Under the pieces are notes generated by a model. The model was not told the origin of the DNA. It saw nothing but the letters and a program-made list of their open reading frames with translations, and searched no databases. From positions 1 through 41,342 of the IMG/VR virus record IMGVR_UViG_3300028025_002236: a stretch of DNA of 41,342 bases; one strand, given 5' to 3'. Origin of the DNA: a virus. Below, one piece after another: positions 32,887 to 39,231 of this stretch. Positions within the stretch are counted from its first letter, which is position 1; each line of letters opens with the position of its first letter. The position numbers and the translations under genes were made by a program.

Positions 32887-33416
32887 CAACAATCATTGGC
32901 ATACAAAAACCAGACCATTGCTTACTCATTGCTGACTCACGTGTAACAGATGATGGTGGAAGAACTTATTCACATCACGCAGTAACCAAGATAACTAAAC
33001 GTGGCAAATACCTTATTGCAGGTGCAGGAACAACACAACCCTGCGACATCATTCAACACATTTGGAAACCACCAACACCAACACCAACCTCATACAAAGA
33101 CCTATACCATTTTATGATCGCAGAAGTAGCAACCTCAATGCGCCTAGCTTTAGCAATGAACGGGTACACACCTGATAAAGAAAACGATGAACCAGATTTT
33201 ATATTCTTGATTGCATTAGGAGGAGTTATCTTTGAGCTGGATGATTCCTTATCGGTACTGATGCGAGATGACGGTATCTATGGCATTGGCTCCGGTTCTC
33301 CTTATGCAATAGGTGCTTTACAAGCAGGTGCAACTTGGAAACAATCAATGCAAATAGCTGCACGAAACAATGTGTTCACAGCAGCACCATTCATTACACA
33401 TAAGCAGATTAAATGA
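32883..33416 (+). CDS. Proteasome/HslV-like Ntn-hydrolase peptidase
   Basis: A 177-aa protein with the fold signature of proteasome beta-type/HslV/Anbu peptidases. The initiator Met is followed by TTIIGI, so removal of Met exposes Thr as the catalytic N-terminal nucleophile. LLIADSRVTDDGGR (residues 14-27) supplies the D17/R19 equivalents, VTKI supplies the catalytic-Lys equivalent (K36), and GIGSGSPYAIGA (about residues 135-146) matches the conserved GSG(G/S)xxA segment of HslV and proteasomes. The start is GTG overlapping the primase stop (GTGA). No HslU- or ARC/Mpa-like unfoldase is in the window. It could self-assemble into rings or interfere with the host proteasome; that is inference. 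Confidence 0.78.
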   Translation: MTTIIGIQKPDHCLLIADSRVTDDGGRTYSHHAVTKITKRGKYLIAGAGTTQPCDIIQHIWKPPTPTPTSYKDLYHFMIAEVATSMRLALAMNGYTPDKENDEPDFIFLIALGGVIFELDDSLSVLMRDDGIYGIGSGSPYAIGALQAGATWKQSMQIAARNNVFTAAPFITHKQIK

Positions 33417-33628
33417 AAAGAGAATTTGTTGGTGGACCAATGGATGGCACAAGTATTCCTTTAGATGATGATGATTTGATGGATGAAATACACATAGATA
33501 TGATAAACTTGAACGGTTCTGTTACTGTTCACGTTTACACAGAAGATGAAAAATCAGGTAACTATAAATATGATGGCGAATTTCCGCCAGATGATTTATA
33601 TGAAGAGGAAGAAGATGAGGATGAGTAA
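33413..33628 (+). CDS. Small acidic protein
   Basis: A 71-aa, very acidic protein. REFVGGPMDGTSIPLDDDD (residues 3-21) resembles the short FxGGPxDG opening seen in many actinophage proteins. A beta core (VTVHVYTEDEKSGNYKYDGE) and a poly-acidic tail (EEEEDEDE) follow. It overlaps the peptidase stop (ATGA). Acidic phage proteins of this sort sometimes mimic DNA or bind basic host proteins; no evidence here beyond composition. Confidence 0.7.
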   Translation: MKREFVGGPMDGTSIPLDDDDLMDEIHIDMINLNGSVTVHVYTEDEKSGNYKYDGEFPPDDLYEEEEDEDE

Positions 33629-34016
33629 TGACACAAGTGGAGTGGGAACAGGTGCTGGTACTTCTGATGAGTCAGGGGTTCAAGATAGTGGCGCACAACA
33701 GGCAAACGGAAACGATAACCGTAAAGCTCCCACAAGTTTTTTCTACGACCACCCAGCAGTCACCGATCACGGAAGTGGCATAGCCCTACAAGACTTAACA
33801 TCTTTTATGGAATCATTCAATGATTATGTTGTGAGCCGTATCAAAGGTGTTGGTGCTGACCAGTATATGAAGTCAACAGGTCAGTTGTTTGAAACGTTTA
33901 GTGTTAAAGAAACAGTTGATGAACTGTTGGCAGAGTTGGCTGACACTATTGCTTACACCAATTTTATTGCTATCAAAGTGATAGCACTATCAAATGCTAT
34001 TAAGGATAAAGAATGA
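33615..34016 (+). CDS. Phage protein of unknown function (dATP/dGTP-type helix?)
   Basis: A 133-aa protein. A disordered Gly/Ser/Asp/Gln-rich N-terminus (to about residue 45) is followed by a helical domain (LTSFMESFNDYVVSRIKGVG, then KETVDELLAELADTIAYTNFIAIKVIALS). The EELADxxxYxxFIAIKV pattern recalls the helical dCMP/dNTP-associated small proteins (MazG/DUF550-like) of phages, but the acidic motif is incomplete, so I do not assign this. The start is ambiguous between ATG 33615 (GAGG six bases upstream) and 33621. Confidence 0.62.
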   Translation: MRMSNDTSGVGTGAGTSDESGVQDSGAQQANGNDNRKAPTSFFYDHPAVTDHGSGIALQDLTSFMESFNDYVVSRIKGVGADQYMKSTGQLFETFSVKETVDELLAELADTIAYTNFIAIKVIALSNAIKDKE

Positions 34017-34768
34017 AACGCATAGTAGTGCTATCGGATATGCAAATACCTTTGCATAATAAACCAGCAATAGAAGCAACAATAAAGTTCGTTAAAGACT
34101 ACCAACCTGATGAACTTTTCTGTGTTGGCGATGAAGCTGATTGTTTAGCACCGGCACGCTGGTCTAAAGGTTATGTTGCAGAACATTCTAATCTGCAAAG
34201 AGATCTTGATGAGACTACTCGTATTATGGGTAGGTTTCGTAAAGCAATAGGTAACAAACCATTTCATCTTATGAGAAGTAATCACGGTGATCGTATACAA
34301 AGATACATTGAACGTGACGCACCAGCACTTGCAACACTTCGTGATTTGAAGTATGAAAAACTTCTTGGCTATCGTGATTTAGAAATCACTTATCACAATA
34401 AACTATGGAACTTTGCCCCAGGTTGGGTAATGGGCCACGGCGATGAAGGACCAACAAGTCGTTACGCAGGTGGCACAGCAACATCATTAGCTAAAAAAAT
34501 TGGTATGTCAGTTGTATGTGGACACACACACAAACTTGGTTTAATTCATAGCAACACAGCTTTCAATGGTAAACAAACCTCATCATTATATGGGTTTGAA
34601 GTTGGAAACATAATGGATCTAAAGCAAGCAACCTATCTTAAAGGTGGCTCAGCTAATTGGCAAACAGGATTTGGAATCTTATACATTGACAAAGGTAAAG
34701 TAACACCAGTACCAGTACCAATGATAGGTAACTCATTCGTAGTAGAAGGTAAAACATACAAATGGTAG
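34013..34768 (+). CDS. Calcineurin-like metallophosphatase
   Basis: A 251-aa metal-dependent phosphoesterase. It has the five-motif set: SDMQ (D9), GDEAD (39-43), NHG (90-92), GHG (141-143) and GHTH (170-173), which coordinate two metal ions. This can be a phage phosphatase or a DNA-end-processing nuclease (Mre11/SbcD-like core), or act on nucleotides. No capping or DNA-binding domain is evident. It overlaps the preceding stop (ATGA) and the sigma-like gene by seven bases. Confidence 0.87.
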   Translation: MKRIVVLSDMQIPLHNKPAIEATIKFVKDYQPDELFCVGDEADCLAPARWSKGYVAEHSNLQRDLDETTRIMGRFRKAIGNKPFHLMRSNHGDRIQRYIERDAPALATLRDLKYEKLLGYRDLEITYHNKLWNFAPGWVMGHGDEGPTSRYAGGTATSLAKKIGMSVVCGHTHKLGLIHSNTAFNGKQTSSLYGFEVGNIMDLKQATYLKGGSANWQTGFGILYIDKGKVTPVPVPMIGNSFVVEGKTYKW

Positions 34769-35385
34769 AAGACAAATGGGTACAAGATGTTGTTGAAATA
34801 GCACAAACATCAGCCTACGTAATCACACGCAACTACAAAGGTTTCGCTGAAGCAGATGATGTCAAACAAGAATTACTTGAATGGTCACTGAAACGAAACG
34901 ACAAAATACAAGAATGGTTAAACGAAGACTTATCCAAACAAGAATACCGAATGGGTATCAAACGTTTAGCTAAAACATTTAATCGTATGGCAGATAGATA
35001 TTGTCGTAAAGAGAAAGCCAAAAAACTTGGTTACTCAATACACGATGAAGCATTCTATTCAACAGGTATGATAGAAGAACTCCTACCAATGGCATTTAGT
35101 TCAAACATTATAACCAAAGACCCTGCAACAGAGTATGTTTCTAATGGTGGCGGAGACCCTGCCACAGCAGGATCATTCCTTGCCTCAATGTATGACATAC
35201 GAATAGCGTTACGTGGACTGACAATAGATTTGTACGAAATACTTCGTATGCGTTACGAAGATGGTTTAAAACTTGAAGACATTGCCTCATACTTTGATGT
35301 AACAGACTCAACTATTAACCGTAAAATTAGCACAGCTATTAAACAAATCAGTAAAGAACTTGGTGGCGAATCACCTTGGAACTAA
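34762..35385 (+). CDS. Sigma-like transcription factor
   Basis: A 207-aa sigma-70-family-like protein. An N-terminal helical region carries the region-2-like EADDVKQELLEWSLKRND (about residues 30-47). After a linker lies a clear region-4 helix-turn-helix, LKLEDIASYFDVTDSTINRK (169-188), followed by basic residues. It is probably a phage sigma factor that redirects host RNA polymerase to later phage promoters, fitting its place at the end of the early operon. Overlap with neighbours is 7 and 10 bases. I cannot match its target promoters here. Confidence 0.78.
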   Translation: MVEDKWVQDVVEIAQTSAYVITRNYKGFAEADDVKQELLEWSLKRNDKIQEWLNEDLSKQEYRMGIKRLAKTFNRMADRYCRKEKAKKLGYSIHDEAFYSTGMIEELLPMAFSSNIITKDPATEYVSNGGGDPATAGSFLASMYDIRIALRGLTIDLYEILRMRYEDGLKLEDIASYFDVTDSTINRKISTAIKQISKELGGESPWN

Positions 35386-36062
35386 CGCAAAACATTACAT
35401 CACTGAAAAACATACATAAAAATAAAGATGTGTACGTGCTTGGTTCAGGTGCAACCCTAAACTTTATTGACCCAAAATTTTTTTACAAAAAGATAACCGT
35501 GTCAGTTAATGATGTGGGTGAAATATATTTACCGACCACACAATATGTTGTGACCAAGTATCACCCTGAAGCAATAAGTTACGCACAACAAATGCCTGAT
35601 GTTAATATTGTTGTTAGTCGTGGAAGTCTTGGTGGACCACATTATTCTGCTTTACCTGCGTTAAAAAACTTGTACACTTTTGATCACAACGTAAACAAAG
35701 GACCATCAACTAGCACCGTAATTGATTGGCCTTTGGAAGATGGTAGTTTGTATGTGTCTTGGTCAAGTATTACCTCAGCTATGCATTTTGCTGCATATTT
35801 GGGGGCTAAGAATATTATTATGGTTGCTCACGATTGCGGTGAACTTGATGATAAAGGTTGGGTTAGTGGTTATCCTGTTGAAAATTGGAATAAAGATAAA
35901 ATTGAGGAAGCTAAAGAGCGAAACAAACAGTTTGAAATACAATCAATAGCAGTTAAAACAAAACTTAAAGAACTGTATGGTTGTAACGTTTACAGTCTTA
36001 ACCCTTTCATTAACTACAACCTTGAAGGTGTCAAGTATCGTAGTCACAACGAAATCAATTAA
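35376..36062 (+). CDS. MptE/DUF115-like or sialyltransferase-like protein
   Basis: A 228-aa protein. KDVYVLGSGATLNFIDPKFF (residues 17-36) followed by KITVSVNDV (39-47) is the Rossmann-like opening shared by DUF115/MptE-like proteins and some sugar transferases. SITSAMHFAAYLGAKNIIMV (about 132-151) continues the fold. I infer a glycan- or cofactor-linked transferase working with the other two glycosyltransferases. The start is TTG at 35376, inside the sigma gene. The stop shares TTAA with the convergent gene at 36059. Confidence 0.62.
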   Translation: MELTQNITSLKNIHKNKDVYVLGSGATLNFIDPKFFYKKITVSVNDVGEIYLPTTQYVVTKYHPEAISYAQQMPDVNIVVSRGSLGGPHYSALPALKNLYTFDHNVNKGPSTSTVIDWPLEDGSLYVSWSSITSAMHFAAYLGAKNIIMVAHDCGELDDKGWVSGYPVENWNKDKIEEAKERNKQFEIQSIAVKTKLKELYGCNVYSLNPFINYNLEGVKYRSHNEIN

Positions 36063-36640
36063 GCCTTTTGTATATTCCATTTCTTAAAAAATAATTCCTC
36101 ATCAACCTTAGTCATAGCCATCAACTCTTGGTTGTCTCTTGTTAATTCGTTGCCGTGAATATGGCGCACCATAGCTGGAACGTGCACAACACCTTTACTA
36201 TTACGTGCCTGCATATCAAGATCCCTGTCACCATACCACCACTTATAGTTCTCATCAGGTCTAATACCAGACTTAACATCAATTATCCAACAGTAACCAC
36301 ACACATAACCTTGAAACGGAAACGGATAACCAAGCACAGCACCAGTGCCTTTCATAACCTCAGCGATACGGCGCAAAGGATTATTAGCTATCTCAACATC
36401 ATCATTTAACACAGCAACATACTCAGCACCACGTTCAATAGCGTAATCAATACCAGTATTCCACCACTTATGAATATTAAATTCACCTGTGTATTGTAGG
36501 TTTATCGCGTTGTCAATGTCCTCATCAGGTAAAGTACGCACCAGTATTCTTTTACTTGGTTCAATGTCACACTCTTTAAATATGTCTTGTAAGTATTGTG
36601 TGCGTGCACCTGTTGGAATAACTAACCACAAATCAATCAT
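36059..36640 (-). CDS. GT-A-fold glycosyltransferase
   Basis: A 193-aa protein. After LWLVIPTGARTQYLQDIF (residues 4-21) come WNTGIDYAIERGAEYVAVLN and NDDVEI (79-84), the DxD-type metal site, then YGYPFPFQGY-like loops and WWYGDRDLD (135-143) with RHIHGN, a motif string of family-2-like transferases. The ATG at 36640 follows GAGAAGG and overlaps the upstream gene by 8 bases; an upstream in-frame start is rejected. It is the last gene of the leftward arm. Confidence 0.8.
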   Translation of the reverse strand: MIDLWLVIPTGARTQYLQDIFKECDIEPSKRILVRTLPDEDIDNAINLQYTGEFNIHKWWNTGIDYAIERGAEYVAVLNDDVEIANNPLRRIAEVMKGTGAVLGYPFPFQGYVCGYCWIIDVKSGIRPDENYKWWYGDRDLDMQARNSKGVVHVPAMVRHIHGNELTRDNQELMAMTKVDEELFFKKWNIQKA

Positions 36641-37085
36641 TAACAACCTTCTCAATCCAATACTGATCATAATCTTCAGCAGAAAATATAACATTAAGAT
36701 CCCGTTCACCTGTATCGTGACGGGTAGTGAACTCAGGTGTTATATCACCTAAAACTATAGCAGGTATCAACAATAAACCATCATTAAACCTAAAACAAAT
36801 CCTGTGTTGCGCGTTGTCGTTGTATGGTGGGGCAATAATAATTTTTTGCAACTTCTGAAACGGAAACTTTGCAGGCATAGAAGCTGGTTGGTTCAACCAT
36901 TTGATTTCCAGATCACCAATATAATTTTCCCTACCATTATCTCGTCTGCGTTGAACGTGATAGTCGGTAAAGAAAAATGGTGGTGTGCCATAGAAAACCC
37001 AATCAGGGTAGATCTCTTTGATAGCGTCAGTTACTTTCGTTGAACGCCTTTCGTCACCCCATACTTGCCTAATGGGTTCTTGCAT
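36633..37085 (-). CDS. Possible PD-(D/E)XK-type nuclease, conserved phage protein
   Basis: A 150-aa protein starting at the ATG in TAATG. DYHVQRRRDNGRENYIGDLE (residues 41-60), then IKWLNQ, gives an ExK pair (E60, K62) after upstream acidic residues, like the PD-(D/E)XK active site. KFPFQKLQKIIIAPPY and CFRFNDGLLLIPAIVLGD follow, a block I recall in actinophage hypothetical proteins. Not proven to be a nuclease. It carries motif copy 1 (CAACGACAACGCG). Confidence 0.5.
   Translation of the reverse strand: MQEPIRQVWGDERRSTKVTDAIKEIYPDWVFYGTPPFFFTDYHVQRRRDNGRENYIGDLEIKWLNQPASMPAKFPFQKLQKIIIAPPYNDNAQHRICFRFNDGLLLIPAIVLGDITPEFTTRHDTGERDLNVIFSAEDYDQYWIEKVVND
36810..36822 (-). promoter_or_regulatory. 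Repeat motif copy 1, CAACGACAACGCG
   Basis: Exact match to CAACGNNAACGCG, read on the minus strand. It lies within the 36633-37085 gene, where the codons are AAC GAC AAC GCG (N-D-N-A). Confidence 0.65.
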
Positions 37086-37510
37086 TAGTACCAACCATAT
37101 TGTTTGTGATGTGCAAGAGCTTTAACCCAAGACCCATACCTGTCCATAACATATTTATGTGAAGCAATAAGTTGAATACGATAATCAGCAGACTTCTCAA
37201 TACCAACTTGTTCCCAAGTTTGATCCAACAACTGACCCAAACCATACGCCGTAGACTTCTTGTTCTGCGCGTCAGGATTCCAAGATGACTCCAACATAAT
37301 CAATTCGTGCAACGCTTCATACTCTTTAACTGACACCATAGACCGAGCATAACTTCTAGCTGTATCAGGTACGCGTTGTTGTTGTTTAATAGGTGACGAT
37401 ACATAACCCTTTAACGCGTTGTCGTTGCCCTCTAACGGCTCATCTGTGGGCAACATTAAAGCAAACCCGATACCAACTATCAACATACCTATCACAAACT
37501 TTAGTTCCAT
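37085..37510 (-). CDS. Membrane-anchored lytic transglycosylase
   Basis: A 141-aa protein: an N-terminal membrane anchor (about residues 4-20, KFVIGMLIVGIGFALML), a spacer of about 40 residues, then a transglycosylase (SLT/lysozyme-like) domain with the catalytic Glu in LIMLESSWNP (E74) and the STAYGLGQLLDQTW signature (about residues 86-99). It would cut glycan strands of peptidoglycan. Being in the leftward (presumably early) arm it may remodel the wall, or it could be a lysis factor. The start overlaps the WhiB gene. It carries motif copies 2 and 8. Confidence 0.87.
   Translation of the reverse strand: MELKFVIGMLIVGIGFALMLPTDEPLEGNDNALKGYVSSPIKQQQRVPDTARSYARSMVSVKEYEALHELIMLESSWNPDAQNKKSTAYGLGQLLDQTWEQVGIEKSADYRIQLIASHKYVMDRYGSWVKALAHHKQYGWY
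37372..37384 (-). promoter_or_regulatory. Repeat motif copy 8, CAACAACAACGCG (one mismatch)
   Basis: One base differs from CAACGNNAACGCG. It lies within the transglycosylase gene, read as CAA CAA CAA CGC (Q-Q-Q-R). Confidence 0.4.
37415..37427 (-). promoter_or_regulatory. Repeat motif copy 2, CAACGACAACGCG
   Basis: Identical to copy 1. It lies within the transglycosylase gene (N-D-N-A), 31 bases from copy 8. Confidence 0.65.
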
Positions 37511-37746
37511 TTACCACTCCTGTTCCTAATCTTGTACCGATCTGGTTCATTAGTGCCACCCCAAATACCTCTCAGCTCAGGGTCTTTCAATGCGTAGTCT
37601 AAACATTTTTGTTTAATCTCACACCTGTTACATATTTTCTTTGGGTTTTGTACTTCCGAGAATTGACCTTTTGGGGGAAAGAATAACTCTGGGTCAATCT
37701 CAGCGCACAATGCCCCTTTCCAATAATCTCTTGCTATCCACTCCAC
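37501..37746 (-). CDS. whiB: WhiB-family iron-sulfur regulator
   Basis: An 81-aa protein with the four-cysteine signature C14-x24-C39-x2-C42-x5-C48, which binds a [4Fe-4S] cluster, and the GIWGGT turn (residues 60-65), followed by a basic tail (KIRNRSGKW). WhiB proteins occur only in Actinobacteria and their phages and act by binding the host sigma-A region 4. A phage copy can redirect or repress host transcription, as known for the mycobacteriophage TM4 WhiB. The start is GTG with GGGGAA seven bases upstream. Confidence 0.95.
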   Translation of the reverse strand: MEWIARDYWKGALCAEIDPELFFPPKGQFSEVQNPKKICNRCEIKQKCLDYALKDPELRGIWGGTNEPDRYKIRNRSGKWN

Positions 37747-37828
37747 TTATTTTCCCCAATGCTTGTTGTAGTTTCCATAACATAACAGCTTCTTTGCCTA
37801 ACCTAACAATGTGTTTCGGTGGCTTCAT
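37700..37828 (-). CDS. Tiny helical ORF overlapping the WhiB gene
   Basis: A 42-aa ORF (MKPPKHIVRLGKEAVMLWKL...), basic and helical. Its ATG overlaps the previous TGA (ATGA) and GGGG lies upstream. It overlaps the WhiB start by 47 bases in another frame. Translation is plausible but not certain. Confidence 0.4.
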   Translation of the reverse strand: MKPPKHIVRLGKEAVMLWKLQQALGKISGVDSKRLLERGIVR

Positions 37829-37893
37829 CTTTGACCCCAAACAAGAAACGCTAACAATACAACACCAAACGAGATAAATAACTCAACAATCAT
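37825..37893 (-). CDS. 22-residue membrane peptide
   Basis: The ORF encodes MIVELFISFGVVLLAFLVWG followed by QR, a single hydrophobic helix. The SD-like GAGGACGACAA is well placed, and ATGA overlaps occur at both ends. Micro-membrane-proteins of this size occur in phages as inhibitors or lysis helpers, but no family is recognised. Confidence 0.5.
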   Translation of the reverse strand: MIVELFISFGVVLLAFLVWGQR

Positions 37894-38000
37894 TTGTCGT
37901 CCTCACTTGTCTTAAAATCGTCACGACAATCAGAACACCACTTACCTTGCAAATATGTTTTAGTATTCACTTCACATATTTCACACAACAATAGACTCAT
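37890..38000 (-). CDS. 36-residue zinc-finger-like protein
   Basis: The ORF begins MSLLLCEICEVNTKTYLQGK and then has WCSDC, giving a C-x2-C ... C-x2-C pattern, followed by an acidic tail ending SEDDK. AAGGAGGAAACAA, a near-perfect Shine-Dalgarno, precedes the ATG. It is a convincing tiny gene of unknown function. Confidence 0.65.
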   Translation of the reverse strand: MSLLLCEICEVNTKTYLQGKWCSDCRDDFKTSEDDK

Positions 38001-38101
38001 TTTGTTTCCTCCTTGTTGCACTCGTTGTCACAGCTACAATACCAAGATTTACTACACACATAGCAAACCCCATAACTATCCTTATTAGATCTCTTGAACA
38101 T
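37997..38101 (-). CDS. 34-residue Cys-rich protein
   Basis: The ORF begins MFKRSNKDSYGVCYVCSKSW and then has YCSCDNEC, giving six cysteines in 34 residues, probably metal-bound. There is no Shine-Dalgarno, but the start lies 17 bases inside the upstream gene (coupled translation), and the stop overlaps the next ATG (ATGA). Confidence 0.5.
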   Translation of the reverse strand: MFKRSNKDSYGVCYVCSKSWYCSCDNECNKEETK

Positions 38102-38234
38102 CAACATCATCATAATCATCCAAGTAATCATTAGCTGACTTTAATCTGTCAGTAATCAACACATAAGCGTCCTCGTTACTATTAGCCTCAACAGTAACGT
38201 GTACGCGTGCTGTGCCTCTATATGTTTTACTCAT
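38085..38234 (-). CDS. Small acidic protein with beta N-terminus
   Basis: A 49-aa ORF: MSKTYRGTARVHVTVEANSN, then EDAYVLITDRLKSANDYLDDYDD, very acidic at the end. GAGGGTGAA precedes the ATG. The N-terminal pattern (V-x-V-x-V-E-A-N-(S)-N-E-D-A) is like the 51-aa gene at 38971 (LVDFAGEAISLSAENNEDAI), so the two may be distant paralogues. Confidence 0.65.
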   Translation of the reverse strand: MSKTYRGTARVHVTVEANSNEDAYVLITDRLKSANDYLDDYDDVDVQEI

Positions 38235-38353
38235 TTCACCCTCACAAGGTTAGGTTTTTCTGGCATATTATTGGTTTCCGGAATATAAGTAAGTTCACGA
38301 ATAATAAATTGGAGCATAGCCTCTATCCGGTCTAAGCGTTCCTCTGTTGTCAT
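38231..38353 (-). CDS. 40-residue helical protein
   Basis: The ORF begins MTTEERLDRIEAMLQFIIRE and has a tail LVRVK. It resembles short coiled-coil proteins often seen beside small phage genes. Its TGA overlaps the next ATG (ATGA), and a weak AAGAAG lies upstream. No family. Confidence 0.55.
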   Translation of the reverse strand: MTTEERLDRIEAMLQFIIRELTYIPETNNMPEKPNLVRVK

Positions 38354-38478
38354 ACTTGCTTCTTTTCGTATTCGCGTTCAACATCATTTTCTTTAGCGTG
38401 TTGCTCAGCTAATTCTGCTTCGCAAACTAAACAGTAATTTCCCCAACTTTGGCCGTGGCAGGTGATTGGATCCCACAT
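38350..38478 (-). CDS. 42-residue Cys/His protein
   Basis: The ORF begins MWDPITCHGQSWGNYCLVCE, giving C, H, C-x2-C as a likely zinc site, followed by a charged helix. AAAGGTGAG upstream is a strong Shine-Dalgarno that is also the last codons of the preceding gene. The WDPITCHGxSWGNYCxxCEAE pattern is common in actinophage small proteins from memory. Confidence 0.65.
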   Translation of the reverse strand: MWDPITCHGQSWGNYCLVCEAELAEQHAKENDVEREYEKKQV

Positions 38479-38630
38479 TACGCACTCACCTTTCGTCTTC
38501 TTGGTCGGTGCATTTTAATAAAATCTTTAATCCAAACACCTGTACAATCAGGACAATAACCCAAATCGCTAAGATTATAACCAATTTTTAGGTGCTTATT
38601 ACATTTGATACATATTGGTAAAGTTGTCAT
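38478..38630 (-). CDS. 50-residue zinc-ribbon protein
   Basis: The ORF begins MTTLPICIKCNKHLKIGYNL and then has YCPDCTG, giving C-x2-C ... C-x2-C, followed by a basic tail (HRPRRRKVSA). It overlaps the previous stop (TAATG) and has AAAGGTGG upstream. Its final codons for KVSA form the Shine-Dalgarno of the next gene. Confidence 0.65.
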   Translation of the reverse strand: MTTLPICIKCNKHLKIGYNLSDLGYCPDCTGVWIKDFIKMHRPRRRKVSA

Positions 38631-38971
38631 TATGCGTCCACCTTTGCAAAAGCTTTAATGTAATCGTTGAATTGTATTTTATGTCCGTCTAATTCAACAG
38701 ATTGCATTTCAAAATCAACGATAGTTTCTTGGTAAGACTCTTCACAAGTCTCATTAACAAAAACACCATAGCCTGTTTCTGAGTTCCAATTATCGCCAAC
38801 AATTTGTGAGATCGTAATTCTAATTGCATAAGAATTGTCGTCCCACCTACCACGACTAGCTTCTAAGGCGTTAGCCAAATCTTGCAATTTGCTATCGCCA
38901 CCCCAATGACTATAAAGTACGACTCTGTCGCCTTTTGTAGTCTTAAATTGGAAATTAGTTCTTGCACCCAT
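38630..38971 (-). CDS. Conserved hypothetical protein, beta-rich
   Basis: A 113-aa protein with FQFKTTKGDRVVLYSHWGGD, a run of strands (YAIRITISQIVGDNWNSETGYGVFV) and the ending FAKVDA. The SHWGG motif near residue 21 recalls small actinophage proteins. AAGGTGAGTGCGTA precedes the ATG. No function. Confidence 0.72.
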   Translation of the reverse strand: MGARTNFQFKTTKGDRVVLYSHWGGDSKLQDLANALEASRGRWDDNSYAIRITISQIVGDNWNSETGYGVFVNETCEESYQETIVDFEMQSVELDGHKIQFNDYIKAFAKVDA

Positions 38972-39126
38972 TACGCACTCACCTTAAAAGTGGCGTCATC
39001 AGCAATACTATCGCCATATTCCTCGGTGATAATATCTTTAGCTAATTTAATGGCGTCCTCGTTATTTTCTGCAGATAAACTAATAGCCTCACCTGCAAAA
39101 TCAACTAACACTACATACTGTCCCAT
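38971..39126 (-). CDS. 51-residue protein, first gene after the leftward promoter
   Basis: The ORF begins MGQYVVLVDFAGEAISLSAE, continues NNEDAIKLAKDIITEEYG and ends KVSA. It is of beta-alpha design. AGGGAT precedes the ATG. It is the first gene downstream of the promoter at 39174-39203, with an untranslated leader of about 40 bases. Confidence 0.68.
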   Translation of the reverse strand: MGQYVVLVDFAGEAISLSAENNEDAIKLAKDIITEEYGDSIADDATFKVSA

Positions 39127-39173
39127 TTGCTATCCCTAGCCCTTCTTAATTAGTAGCTTATGCCACTAAACCT

Positions 39174-39203
39174 ATTATCCTTGCGCGTTACCGTTGTAGT
39201 CAA
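39174..39203 (-). promoter_or_regulatory. Leftward sigma-70-type promoter with an embedded operator-like motif
   Basis: On the minus strand TTGACT (39203-39198) and GATAAT (39179-39174) are separated by 18 bases, a good sigma-70 match. The spacer contains motif copy 3, CAACGGTAACGCG (39184-39196). A protein bound there would block polymerase. Genes from 39126 leftward would depend on this promoter. Confidence 0.72.
39184..39196 (-). promoter_or_regulatory. Repeat motif copy 3, CAACGGTAACGCG, in promoter spacer
   Basis: Exact match to the consensus, non-coding. It lies entirely between the -35 and -10 boxes of the leftward promoter at 39174-39203. Confidence 0.72.
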
Positions 39204-39231
39204 GCACATTTTTATAACAATTTGATAACAA

